This document shows, in pieces, positions 28,255 through 36,775 of a stretch of DNA of 64,000 nt. Location of the stretch: assembly GCA_963823675.1 (NCBI GenBank), contig CAWGMT010000020.1, positions 372,001-436,000 of the forward strand, read 5' to 3'. Origin of the DNA: CAWGMT01 sp963823675. GTDB lineage: Bacteria > Planctomycetota > Planctomycetia > Isosphaerales > Isosphaeraceae. The position numbers and the translations under genes were made by a program. The notes beneath the pieces were generated by a model. That model had not been told where the DNA came from and made no database searches. It saw nothing but the letters and a program-made list of their open reading frames with translations. Each line of letters begins with the position of its first letter. Positions within the stretch are counted from its first letter, which is position 1.

Positions 28255-30021
28255 ATGGCACACAGTGAGTCCGACCGTAATCTGCTATTCGGGGTCCTGG
28301 CCCTCCAGATGGATTTCATCACGCGCGACGCCTTGATCGCCGCGATGAATGGCTGGGTACTCGAGAAGGACAAGTCTCTGGGAGAGCTCCTTGAAGAACG
28401 CGGAGCGCTCGCGCCCGCCGACCGAGCTTTGCTCGAGCCGCTGGTCAACCGGCACATCGAGCAACATGGCGGCAATCCAGCCCACAGCCTGGCTTCGCTC
28501 AGCTCGGTCGATTGGATCCGGGGGGCAATGGGGCCAGCCAGCCAGGCCGATGCCGATCTTCAGCAGAGTTTGAATCGGCTTCCGACTACCAAGCCCGAGT
28601 CAAGCGCCGATCCCTATGCCACCGTCTCCCACATCGGCCCGCCGGGCGCGGCCGGCTCGCGGTTCCGGATCGTTCGCTTCCACGCCCGGGGAGGGCTGGG
28701 AGAGGTCTATGTCGCACAGGATACCGAACTACACCGCGAGGTGGCGCTCAAGCAGATCCAGGACCGGCACGGCGACCACGCCGAGAGCCGGACGCGGTTC
28801 CTGCTGGAGGCGGAGATCACCGGTGGTTTGGAGCACCCGGGCATCGTGCCGGTCTACGGGCTGGGACACTACCCCGACGGCCGGCCGTTCTACGCCATGC
28901 GGTTCATCAAAGGCGACAGCCTCAAGAAGGCGATTGAGGACTTCCATCGCGCTGGGTCTGGCAGTGGGAAGCCCGGCGAGCGGATGCTGGAGCTTCAAAA
29001 GTTGCTGCGGCGTTTCCTGGATGTCTGCAACGCCGTCGCCTATGCCCACAGTCGGGGTGTGCTGCACCGCGACCTTAAACCGGGCAATATCATGGTCGGC
29101 CATTTCGGCGAGACGCTGGTGGTCGATTGGGGCTTGGCCAAGGTCGTGGGGCGGTCGGAGACATCGGGAGACGCGACGCTCCGGCCGCCGTCGGCGAGCG
29201 GGTCGAGCGTGACGCTGCCGGGCTCGGCGATGGGCACCCCGGCATTCATGAGCCCGGAGCAGGCGGCGGGCCGGCTCGATCAACTTGGCCCGGCCAGCGA
29301 CGTCTACAGCCTCGGGGCGACCCTCTACTGTCTGCTTACCGGCAAGCCGCCGATCGACGCCGAGGTCGAGGATGCCCCGCGGCGCATCCAGGAGGGTGAC
29401 ATCCGTCCCCCGCGACAGGTCAAGCCGGATGTCCCCCGGCCCTTGGACGCGATCTGCCTGAAGGCCATGGCGCTCAAGCCCGAAGATCGCTACGGCTCGC
29501 CGCGCGGCCTGGCCGAGGACATCGAGCGCTGGCTGGCCGACGAACCGGTCTCCGCCTATTCCGAGCCCTGGATGACTCGGCTCGCCCGCCAAGCACGCCG
29601 TCACAGGACCCTGGTGACTTCCGTGGGCGCCGCCGCGGTCGTCGCCGCCGTCTGTTTCGGCGTGGCCACGGCGATGCTGGCCGCAGCGAACAATCGGGAA
29701 CGGAGGCAGGCTGAGCTCGCCCGCCGTAACGGTAACGAGGCGCGCGCCAACTTCCGCCTCGCCTTCGACGGAGTTGACCGCTACTTCACGCAGGTGAGCG
29801 AGGATCGCCTCCTGAACGTCCCCGGCCTCCAGCCCGTTCGACGGCAACTTCTCGACGCGGCCCGCGAGTTTTACCAGAAGTTTCTCGATGACCGGCAGGA
29901 CGACCTGAGCGTTCGGGCCGAGCTGGGGCGCGCCTACCTGCGGCTCGCTCGCATCACATTCGATACCGGCGCGTCCGCAAAGGCCGTCGAGCTAGCCCGC
30001 CAGGGCCTCGCGATTTTATAG
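28255..30021 (+). CDS. Serine/threonine protein kinase (copy 1), separated from its TPR part by an in-frame amber codon
   Basis: 588 residues from ATG 28255. Residues 1-90 form a domain shared with kinase 2 and other planctomycete kinases (SDRNLLFGVLALQMDFITRDALIAAM). The Hanks-type kinase spans ~138-400: glycine loop RGGLGEV (~145), lysine in EVALKQI (~166), HRDLKPGN with catalytic Asp ~273, and DWG (~291) in place of DFG, then GTPAFMSPEQAAG and DVYSLGATLYCLLTG. A transmembrane helix lies near 455-485 (LVTSVGAAAVVAAVCFGVATAML). The frame ends at TAG 30019-30021, but the same frame continues without another stop into the TPR region. It probably signals across the membrane. The first Met follows a long leader without a strong ribosome site. 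Confidence 0.9.
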   Translation: MAHSESDRNLLFGVLALQMDFITRDALIAAMNGWVLEKDKSLGELLEERGALAPADRALLEPLVNRHIEQHGGNPAHSLASLSSVDWIRGAMGPASQADADLQQSLNRLPTTKPESSADPYATVSHIGPPGAAGSRFRIVRFHARGGLGEVYVAQDTELHREVALKQIQDRHGDHAESRTRFLLEAEITGGLEHPGIVPVYGLGHYPDGRPFYAMRFIKGDSLKKAIEDFHRAGSGSGKPGERMLELQKLLRRFLDVCNAVAYAHSRGVLHRDLKPGNIMVGHFGETLVVDWGLAKVVGRSETSGDATLRPPSASGSSVTLPGSAMGTPAFMSPEQAAGRLDQLGPASDVYSLGATLYCLLTGKPPIDAEVEDAPRRIQEGDIRPPRQVKPDVPRPLDAICLKAMALKPEDRYGSPRGLAEDIERWLADEPVSAYSEPWMTRLARQARRHRTLVTSVGAAAVVAAVCFGVATAMLAAANNRERRQAELARRNGNEARANFRLAFDGVDRYFTQVSEDRLLNVPGLQPVRRQLLDAAREFYQKFLDDRQDDLSVRAELGRAYLRLARITFDTGASAKAVELARQGLAIL

Positions 30022-30027
30022 CCCTTG

Positions 30028-31911
30028 ATGGAGTCCCGTTCGGCGGACGACACACTGCGGAAGGATGTGGCCTCGGGAGTGGGCACGCTGGGCTACATGC
30101 ACGGATTCCGCAGCGAAATCGATCTCGCCGAAAAGGAGTTTCGCGAGTCGATCCGACTCTGGGAGTCCTTGGCGCGCGATCGGCCTAACGACCCGCAGCC
30201 CCTCCGCAAGTTGTGCAAGGACCAGACAAACCTCGGGAACTTCTATTCTTCCCACGATCGCACGGCCGATGCCCGGGCGGCCCTCCTGACCGCTCGGGCG
30301 ACGGCCAGGGACATCGTCAAGGCTCATCCAGATAGCGCCGAAGATCGAGAAGCCCTCCAGGAAGCAGAATTCTACCTCGGCCGGTTCTTCAGCCATGTCG
30401 GAGAGATGACCGCCGCGGAGTCGTCCTTTCGCGCATTGTTGGAAGCCATCGACGATCTGGCGAAGCAGCGACCGAGCAACCTCCAACTCCAGTTCATCCG
30501 GTCCACCACCCTGTTTCAGCTAGGCCAGCATCTCCAAGAGATCGGCCGGTTGAACGAGTCGGACCGGACTCTCGCCGAAGCCACTTCCGCCCTGGAGAAA
30601 CTCGTTCGGGAGAACCCCACCGTCGTCCCGTACCGCAGGGCGCTTTTCCGCGTCCACGTCTACCGGGGCGAGACCTGCGAGTCGATCGGACAGAGGGATC
30701 AGGCCGAGCGGCACCGCACCACGGCCCTTGAGATCGCGGAAGCGCTCGTCCGTGACAACCCCGACGTTCCTGATCTCCAGAATGAAGTGGCCGTCGCCCT
30801 GTCGGGCTTGTCCCACGTCTACTACGGGTCGGGACGGTTGGAGCAGGCCACAGCGGTCACCCGTCGCGCCCGCGAGATCCGCGAGAAGCTCGCCAGGGAA
30901 AATCCCCAGACGCCCCACTTCCAGGACGTCCTCGCCCAGACCCGCCACAACCAGGCGGTTCAATCCGCCACGCCGTCAGACGAGACCATCGCCGACCTTA
31001 AGAAGACGATCGATGTCCAACGGAGGCTGGTCCGAGATCATCCCGAGGTCGTCAAGTTTCGATTCATGCTCGCATCGGAGGTCAACACGCTGGGAGGCTT
31101 ATCGTACAAGGTACAACGATACGCCGAGGCGGAGACCGCGTTTCGGGAGGCGATCGCCGAGTGGCGGGAACTGGTCCGGCGCGAGCCGGAGGTCCCGCGG
31201 CTCAAGTATGAGCTGGGACGTTCCTTGGCGAATCTCGCCGGAATCCTTACGCTTCGGCGCCAGTTCGACCGCGCCATACCGATCCAGGGCGAGGCTATCG
31301 AACTGCTCCAGCGCCTCGTTCGCGATCAACCCGACGTCATCGATTACATGATCTCCCTCTCCGCCGCCGAAGACATGCGGGCATCCGTCGCCCGCGACAC
31401 GAAGGACCTGCCGGCGGCCCGTGACGGATACGGCCGGTCGATTCGGGCGCTGGAAAGCGTCCTGTTGCGCGATCCCCAAAATCGTCAAGCCAAGCAGTTC
31501 TTGCTGACCAACCGGAACAATCGAGCTGTCTTGATGATGCAGAGCGGCGATCATCGTGGGGCTCTCCAAGAGCTCGACGCCTTGACCCGGGAACAGGTCA
31601 CTCCCGCTCAGCGTTACAACTTGGGCTGCGCGTTCTCGCTCCTCTCAAGGGTTGTGGCGGGCGATGCCTCCCTGGGGCAGCCCGAGCGCGTCGCCCAGGC
31701 GGAGGCCCATGCCACGCGAGCGGTCAAGCTGCTGACCCAGGTCGCCCTTGCAGACTACCTCAAACCCGCGGTATTGGTCGCGCAGATGAAGGCTGATTCC
31801 GACCTGGATCCGATTCGGTCGCGCGCTGATTATATAAGCCTGCTCAAGCGGATCGAGGCCAAAGCCAATCCGAACGGGAGCGGGAAGGAGACAACGATTC
31901 CTGCCCGCTGA
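30028..31911 (+). CDS. TPR-repeat region, in frame with kinase 1
   Basis: About 627 residues after TAG 30019-30021, in the same frame as kinase 1; ATG 30028 is the first Met. It is helical throughout with tetratricopeptide pairs, for example EIDLAEKEFRESIRLWESLARDRPND, DQAERHRTTALEIAEALVRDNPD and YAEAETAFREAIAEWRELVRREPEVPRLKYELG. Planctomycete kinases of this type normally carry such an array on the same polypeptide outside the membrane. So this is either the C-terminal half of kinase 1 separated by a nonsense change or consensus error, or a separately translated protein; no ribosome site is evident before 30028. TPR arrays bind protein partners or peptides; the partner is unknown. Confidence 0.75.
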   Translation: MESRSADDTLRKDVASGVGTLGYMHGFRSEIDLAEKEFRESIRLWESLARDRPNDPQPLRKLCKDQTNLGNFYSSHDRTADARAALLTARATARDIVKAHPDSAEDREALQEAEFYLGRFFSHVGEMTAAESSFRALLEAIDDLAKQRPSNLQLQFIRSTTLFQLGQHLQEIGRLNESDRTLAEATSALEKLVRENPTVVPYRRALFRVHVYRGETCESIGQRDQAERHRTTALEIAEALVRDNPDVPDLQNEVAVALSGLSHVYYGSGRLEQATAVTRRAREIREKLARENPQTPHFQDVLAQTRHNQAVQSATPSDETIADLKKTIDVQRRLVRDHPEVVKFRFMLASEVNTLGGLSYKVQRYAEAETAFREAIAEWRELVRREPEVPRLKYELGRSLANLAGILTLRRQFDRAIPIQGEAIELLQRLVRDQPDVIDYMISLSAAEDMRASVARDTKDLPAARDGYGRSIRALESVLLRDPQNRQAKQFLLTNRNNRAVLMMQSGDHRGALQELDALTREQVTPAQRYNLGCAFSLLSRVVAGDASLGQPERVAQAEAHATRAVKLLTQVALADYLKPAVLVAQMKADSDLDPIRSRADYISLLKRIEAKANPNGSGKETTIPAR

Positions 31912-32012
31912 GAGTCCTGTCGGGCCGGACTGGCGCCGACCAGGCCAGGTCGGGCGGAACCATCCGGTTTCGTCGTAAGAGCGTCTAACCTTACGCGGCC
32001 GTCGTGATGTTT

Positions 32013-32071
32013 GGGAGGTCGAGGCTCCGTGCCAGCCACTCGGGGAGGCACGGACGCCGCCTCGACCTCCC
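32013..32071 (+). terminator. Strong hairpin after the kinase 1/TPR gene
   Basis: GGGAGGTCGAGGC at 32013-32025 pairs perfectly with GCCTCGACCTCCC at 32059-32071, and TCCGTGCC (32026-32033) with GGCACGGA (32047-32054), leaving a four-base bulge and a 13-base loop. There is no T-run, so it could be a Rho-independent-like stop, a transcript-protecting stem or another structured RNA. Confidence 0.5.
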
Positions 32072-32127
32072 GAATGATCGCCGATCTTCGGGGGAACATC
32101 CGACGCCCTTGGTTCGACAACCTGCCC

Positions 32128-32234
32128 CTTTTCTGATCCATCCGGTCGAGCTATCATGATTCGTTCCAATTGCATCCGAGTCGTGTGGAAATCATCGCGG
32201 CAAGGAGCAGCACTGTGGACGACGAAGAGATCGA
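32128..32234 (+). repeat. Copy 2 of sigma-factor leader repeat
   Basis: The intact counterpart of 28071-28176. It contains the AAGGAG ribosome site and the GTG start of the ECF sigma gene. The conservation of about 85 non-coding bases upstream suggests the promoter or leader was duplicated with the cassette. Confidence 0.75.
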
Positions 32235-32967
32235 GTCGCACCTGAGCCGGATCAAGACTCACTGGACCGCAGTAATCCGCGCGCATCGAGGATCGGTCGA
32301 CGCTGCCGGGGGGGCCCGGCGCGAGCTGTTAAAACGGTACGGGGGCGCGGTGCGCCGCTACCTTCTGGCATCGCTGGGCGACGTGGATGCGGCCGATGAG
32401 CTGGCGCAGGAATTTGCGCTGCGCTTCCTCCGCGGCGACTTCAGAAACGCGGACCCGGGCCGGGGGCGGTTCCGCGACTTCTTGAAGCGAGCTGTCCATA
32501 ACCTGATGGTCAACTATCACCGCGCCCGTAAGGCCCGGCCTCTCCCGCTCGACGTTGACGTGCCCGACCTGGCTGCACCCGCCCCGGAGCTGTGGGACCA
32601 CGACTCCCGATTCCTGGAGAGTTGGCGGGGGGAGCTGATGGCGAAGGCTTGGGCTGCTCTCGACCAGGTCCAGGCACGGGCCGGACAGCCATTCGCCGAC
32701 GTACTTCGGTTGCGCGTGGAGCAACCTGATCGCCGCTCACCCGAACTGGCCGAGTTGCTTTCAGCGCGGCTGGGGCGGCCGGTCAGCGCGGGGTGGGTCC
32801 GCCTGAACCTGCACCGCGCGCGCGACCTGTTCGTGGAATCGTTGGTCCGTAACGTAGAGCGGTCGCTCGAAGACCCCAGCCTGGAGCGGCTCGAGGAAGA
32901 GCTCGATGAGCTCGGCTTGCTCGACCGCTGCCGCCCCGCCCTGAAGTCGCGCGGGCTAAAGCATTGA
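32215..32967 (+). CDS. ECF-type RNA polymerase sigma factor
   Basis: 250 residues from GTG 32215, chosen because AAGGAG lies about seven bases upstream. Region 2 reads LLKRYGGAVRRYLLASLGDVDAADELAQEFALRFLRGDF, then FRDFLKRAVHNLMVNYHRARKARP, matching sigma-70 region 2.1-2.4 with planctomycete-specific spacing. The region-4 part is less canonical (RRSPELAELLSARLGRPVSAGWVRLNLHRARDLFVESLV) but fits the helix-turn-helix position. It lies just upstream of kinase 2 on the same strand, an arrangement in which the kinase or its partners control the sigma factor. Such sigma factors without a classical anti-sigma are common in planctomycetes. Targets unknown. Confidence 0.82.
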   Translation: MDDEEIESHLSRIKTHWTAVIRAHRGSVDAAGGARRELLKRYGGAVRRYLLASLGDVDAADELAQEFALRFLRGDFRNADPGRGRFRDFLKRAVHNLMVNYHRARKARPLPLDVDVPDLAAPAPELWDHDSRFLESWRGELMAKAWAALDQVQARAGQPFADVLRLRVEQPDRRSPELAELLSARLGRPVSAGWVRLNLHRARDLFVESLVRNVERSLEDPSLERLEEELDELGLLDRCRPALKSRGLKH

Positions 32968-33054
32968 GCGGCCGATCCGAACCGGGGATCGACTGCACAC
33001 AACCGATGCTTGCAGGCCGTGGGATTATCACTGTCCCTCCTCGAGACCCAAGCC

Positions 33055-34455
33055 ATGGCCCAATACCAGTCTGACCGTAACCTGCTGTTCGGCGTCATCG
33101 CCATCCAGATGGACTTCATCACCCGCGACGCGCTGATCGCCGCGATGAACGCCTGGGTGCTCGAGAAGGATAAGCCGCTGGGCCATATCCTTGTCGAGCG
33201 TGGAGACCTTGGCGAGAACGAGTTTGCCCTGCTCGACCCGCTCGTCGACAAGCACGTCGAGCGGCACGGCGGCGACGCCGAGCAGAGCCTGGAGTCGCTC
33301 ACCTCGGTGAGCTGGATGCGGCAAGACCTGCGAGCGATTGCCGACCCCGACCTCGACGCCAGCGTGGCCCACCTCGGAGCCGCCGCCGGCACGACCGACC
33401 CGATGGAAACGCTGCCTCCCTCGGTCGGAAGTTCGTCATCGGCCGGACAGCGATTCCGCATCCTCCGGCTGCATGACAGTGGCGGGCTGGGCGAGGTCTA
33501 CGTCGCCCGTGACGAGGAGCTCAACCGCGAGGTGGCCCTCAAGCAGATCAAGGAGAGTTACGCGGACAACCACGAGGGCCGGTCGCGGTTTCTTCTCGAA
33601 GCGGAGGTGACAGGCGGTCTGGAACATCCGGGGATCGTACCGGTTTATGGGCTCGGCCACTACCCCGACGGCCGTCCGTTTTACACCATGCGATTCATTC
33701 GGGGCGACAACCTCAAGGACGCGATCGAGCAGTTCCATCGAGCCGACCGCGAGCCGGGCCGCGACCCCGGCGAGCGGGTACTGGCGCTGCGGCAGTTGCT
33801 GCGGCGCTACGTCGATGTTTGCAACGCCGTGGCCTATGCACACAGCCGCGGTGTCTTGCACCGCGATCTGAAGCCCGGCAATGTGATGCTTGGCCCGTAC
33901 GGCGAGACGCTGGTGGTTGACTGGGGCTTGGCCAAGCCGATCGGCCGCCCGGAGGGCGTTCCCGCGTCCATAGAGGGAACGCTTCGCCCCTCGTCGGGCG
34001 GCGGCTCGACGCTGACGCGAATGGGGTCGGCGGTCGGCACGCCGGCCTACATGAGCCCCGAGCAGGCGGCGGGAAGGCTGGATGAGTTGGGCTCCGCGAG
34101 TGACGTCTACAGCCTGGGGGCCGTGCTCTACAGCCTGCTGACGGGCCGGGCACCGTTTACCGATGGCAACCTTGACGCCATGTTGCGGAAAGTCAAGGCG
34201 GGCGAGTTTCCGCCGCCGCGCCAGGTGAGCCGTACAGTGCCGGCGGCCCTGGAAGCGGTCTGCCTGAAGGCGATGGCGAAGGAACCAAGTAACCGGTACA
34301 TTTCGCCCAAAACGCTGGCGGATGATGTCGAGCACTGGCTGGCCGACGAGCCGGTCACGGCCAGGCAGGAGCCGCTGGTGCAGCGCGCGCTACGGTGGGC
34401 ACGTAAGCACCGGACAGCGATGACAGGCGCGGCGGGCGGCTCGTGGCCGGGGTGA
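33055..34455 (+). CDS. Serine/threonine protein kinase (copy 2), frame break near 34435
   Basis: A paralogue of kinase 1 with the same N-terminal domain (MAQYQSDRNLLFGVIAIQMDFITRDALIAAM). The kinase core has SGGLGEV, EVALKQI, HRDLKPGN, DWGLAKPIG, GTPAYMSPEQAAG and DVYSLGAVLYSLLTG. The frame ends after KHRTAMTGAAGG at 34455, exactly where the membrane helix should start; the helix (GVIGLAVVSVVTV) is encoded in the next frame from 34443. A one-base change in GGCGCGGCGGGCGGC near 34425-34440 would join the two into one kinase-TM-TPR protein of about 1190 residues. It starts 87 bases after the sigma factor, so the two are probably co-transcribed. Confidence 0.88.
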   Translation: MAQYQSDRNLLFGVIAIQMDFITRDALIAAMNAWVLEKDKPLGHILVERGDLGENEFALLDPLVDKHVERHGGDAEQSLESLTSVSWMRQDLRAIADPDLDASVAHLGAAAGTTDPMETLPPSVGSSSSAGQRFRILRLHDSGGLGEVYVARDEELNREVALKQIKESYADNHEGRSRFLLEAEVTGGLEHPGIVPVYGLGHYPDGRPFYTMRFIRGDNLKDAIEQFHRADREPGRDPGERVLALRQLLRRYVDVCNAVAYAHSRGVLHRDLKPGNVMLGPYGETLVVDWGLAKPIGRPEGVPASIEGTLRPSSGGGSTLTRMGSAVGTPAYMSPEQAAGRLDELGSASDVYSLGAVLYSLLTGRAPFTDGNLDAMLRKVKAGEFPPPRQVSRTVPAALEAVCLKAMAKEPSNRYISPKTLADDVEHWLADEPVTARQEPLVQRALRWARKHRTAMTGAAGGSWPG

Positions 34456-36626
34456 TCGGTCTGGCCGTCGTATCGGTGGTCACAGTCCGGGCCAACGATC
34501 GGTTGACAAAGGCCAACGTTGCGATCACCAACGCGAATAAAGCGACGACGGAAGCGCTGGAGGGATCGAAGGAGTCACTGAAGCAAGCCGAGGCGGTCAG
34601 CACGTTCCTTGTCGAGGCGTTACGCAGCCCGGACCCTGAGCTGGACGGCCGTGCGGTTAAGGTGGTCGATGTGCTCGACCGAGCGGCTGAGCAGCTTGAC
34701 AGCGATTTCGATGGATCACAGGCGACAAAGGGAGCGCTGTTCAACGCGCTAGGCGAGACCTATCGTGGTTTGGGCCTTTACGAGCAGGCTATGAGCGCGC
34801 TCTCAAAAGCCTGCGAGGTCAGGAGAGCCGCGCTCGGCCCTGACGATCCTGAAACGCTCACGAGCCGTAGCAGCCTCGCCGTTGTCTATAAGGACGTTGG
34901 CCGAGTAATGGACGCGGTTCGATTGAACCAAGAGGTGCTGAAACTGCGGGAAATGAGGCTGGGTCCTTATCATCTAGCCACACTCACCAGCCGAAGCAAT
35001 CTGGCGCGGGCCTACCACGCCGCTGGACGTTTCGCCCAAGCGATCGCGCTAGACGAAGCGACACTCACACTGCGGGAATCGAAGCTGGGTGCTGATCATC
35101 GAGACACGCTCACGAGCCGAAACAACCTCGCCCTCGATTATCTGGCAATCGGCCGAGGCGCGGAGGCGATCGAGCTGATGAAGTCGGCAGTTGAGATGTC
35201 TGAGTCGAAGTTGGGGCGTGACCACCCTACGACTCTCGGAAACCTAAACAGTCTCGCCCGAGCTTACTACGAGGCCGGACGATACGCCGGTGCAACCAAG
35301 CTCGACGAAGAGACGCTCAAAGTGCGGGAATCGAAGCTGGGTCTCGCCCATCCGGACACCCTAACCAGCCGAAATAACCTCGCCCTCGATTACTTGGCGA
35401 ATAGCCGATTAGCGGATGCGGTAAAGCTGCAGCAAGATGCGGTGAAGGAGCTCGGGGCAAAGCTGGGTGGAAGCCACCCCATGACACTCGCCAGTCGTGC
35501 CAACCTCGCACTCATCTACAAGGTGGCAGGGCTGTGGGATGAAGCAATCCAAATGTATAAGAAACTAGCCAAGGAGTTTGAGTCGGGGCTGGGGTCCGAC
35601 CATCCCGACACGCTAACCATCTATCACAATCTCGCCCTTTGCTACGCCACTTCTGATCGCCTTTCGGAGGCGATTGCACTTAACGAGCGAACGCTCAAAT
35701 TGAGAGAATCTAGGCAGGGATCGGACCACCCCGATACGCTAAGATGTCGCGCCAACCTGGCTCTCGCCTACTATCGAGACGGCCGCGCCAAAGAAGCAGT
35801 GTCGCTTTACGAGGAGCTATTGACGCGGATGAAGTCGAAGTTGGGGTCCGATCATCCAGACTATCTCATGTCCCTCGGCGGCCTCGCCGAGGCCTATCGC
35901 GTCGACGGTCGGATCTCAGATGCGACCCGAGTGAATGAAGAGCTGCTGGCGGCAATGGAGTCGAAGTTCGGTCCCGACCATCTTTCCACACTTGTCTGCC
36001 GCAACAATCTCGCTCTCGCATTCTCTCGTAGCGGTCGCACTGCTGACGCAATCCCCCTTTTCAAGCAAAACCTCAATCGCTGGGAGCGGCGATTAGGTCT
36101 CTCCCATCCCTACACGATTCTTGGCTTCAGTAACCTCGCGTCGGCCTACGAAGCCCTCAACCAATGGCCCGACGCCGAGCTCCTGCGCCGGGAACTGCTA
36201 GCCCGCCGCCGCAAGTCGCAAAAGCCCGACATCCCCGGCGTGACTGGGGCCCTCGCTGAACTCGCCCTGAACCTACTGAAGCAATCGAAGTGGTCGGATG
36301 CCGAGCCGGTGCTCCGAGAGTGCCTGGCAATCCGCGAGAAGATGGCCTCCGACGAATGGTTGCGGTTCAACACGATGAGTATGCTCGGCTGGGCGTTGTT
36401 GGGCCAGAATAAGTTCGCCGAGGCAGAACCGTCGATCATCGGCGGTTACGAGGGAATGAAGGCCCGAGAGAGCAAGATCCCCCCGACCGGCAAGCCCCGC
36501 CTGCTGGAGGCGGCTGAGCGAGTCGTGCGGCTGTATCAAGCGTGGGGTAAGCCGGCGAAGGTGACCGAGTGGAAGGTGAAACTCGGCCTGGCGGACCTGC
36601 CCGCCGAGGCCTTCGCCCTGCCCTGA
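34443..36626 (+). CDS. Transmembrane helix plus kinesin-light-chain-like TPR array (C-terminal half of kinase 2)
   Basis: 727 residues from a GTG at 34443, overlapping the kinase frame by 13 bases. It begins with a membrane helix (AGVIGLAVVSVVTV), a coiled-coil-like linker (LTKANVAITNANKATTEALEGSKESLKQAEAV) and then about twelve 42-residue TPRs of the kinesin light chain type, with the repeated core LGxDHPDTLTSRNNLAxxYxxxGRxxEAIxLxExTLxxRESKLG. The C-terminal part (KPGRLLEAAERVVRLYQAW-like) is the usual end of planctomycete kinase-TPR fusions. Most likely the same protein as the kinase encoded just upstream. The array would face outside the membrane and bind peptides or proteins. Confidence 0.82.
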   Translation: MAGVIGLAVVSVVTVRANDRLTKANVAITNANKATTEALEGSKESLKQAEAVSTFLVEALRSPDPELDGRAVKVVDVLDRAAEQLDSDFDGSQATKGALFNALGETYRGLGLYEQAMSALSKACEVRRAALGPDDPETLTSRSSLAVVYKDVGRVMDAVRLNQEVLKLREMRLGPYHLATLTSRSNLARAYHAAGRFAQAIALDEATLTLRESKLGADHRDTLTSRNNLALDYLAIGRGAEAIELMKSAVEMSESKLGRDHPTTLGNLNSLARAYYEAGRYAGATKLDEETLKVRESKLGLAHPDTLTSRNNLALDYLANSRLADAVKLQQDAVKELGAKLGGSHPMTLASRANLALIYKVAGLWDEAIQMYKKLAKEFESGLGSDHPDTLTIYHNLALCYATSDRLSEAIALNERTLKLRESRQGSDHPDTLRCRANLALAYYRDGRAKEAVSLYEELLTRMKSKLGSDHPDYLMSLGGLAEAYRVDGRISDATRVNEELLAAMESKFGPDHLSTLVCRNNLALAFSRSGRTADAIPLFKQNLNRWERRLGLSHPYTILGFSNLASAYEALNQWPDAELLRRELLARRRKSQKPDIPGVTGALAELALNLLKQSKWSDAEPVLRECLAIREKMASDEWLRFNTMSMLGWALLGQNKFAEAEPSIIGGYEGMKARESKIPPTGKPRLLEAAERVVRLYQAWGKPAKVTEWKVKLGLADLPAEAFALP

Positions 36627-36775
36627 GCCCGTCGTCCGCAGACCGCCGTTGACTGTGAGAGGATCACACGGAACGTCGCGATCCGGTATTCTCAACGGCA
36701 TTCGATGGACTCGCGAAGGCCCGAGCGGATGATTCGCACCAGACCGGCCATTCTGTCGTTGAACGTTCACGTCAC

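Noticed and set aside
28729..29847. 372-codon - strand frame
   Set aside because: Antisense shadow of kinase 1; contains no recognisable domain.
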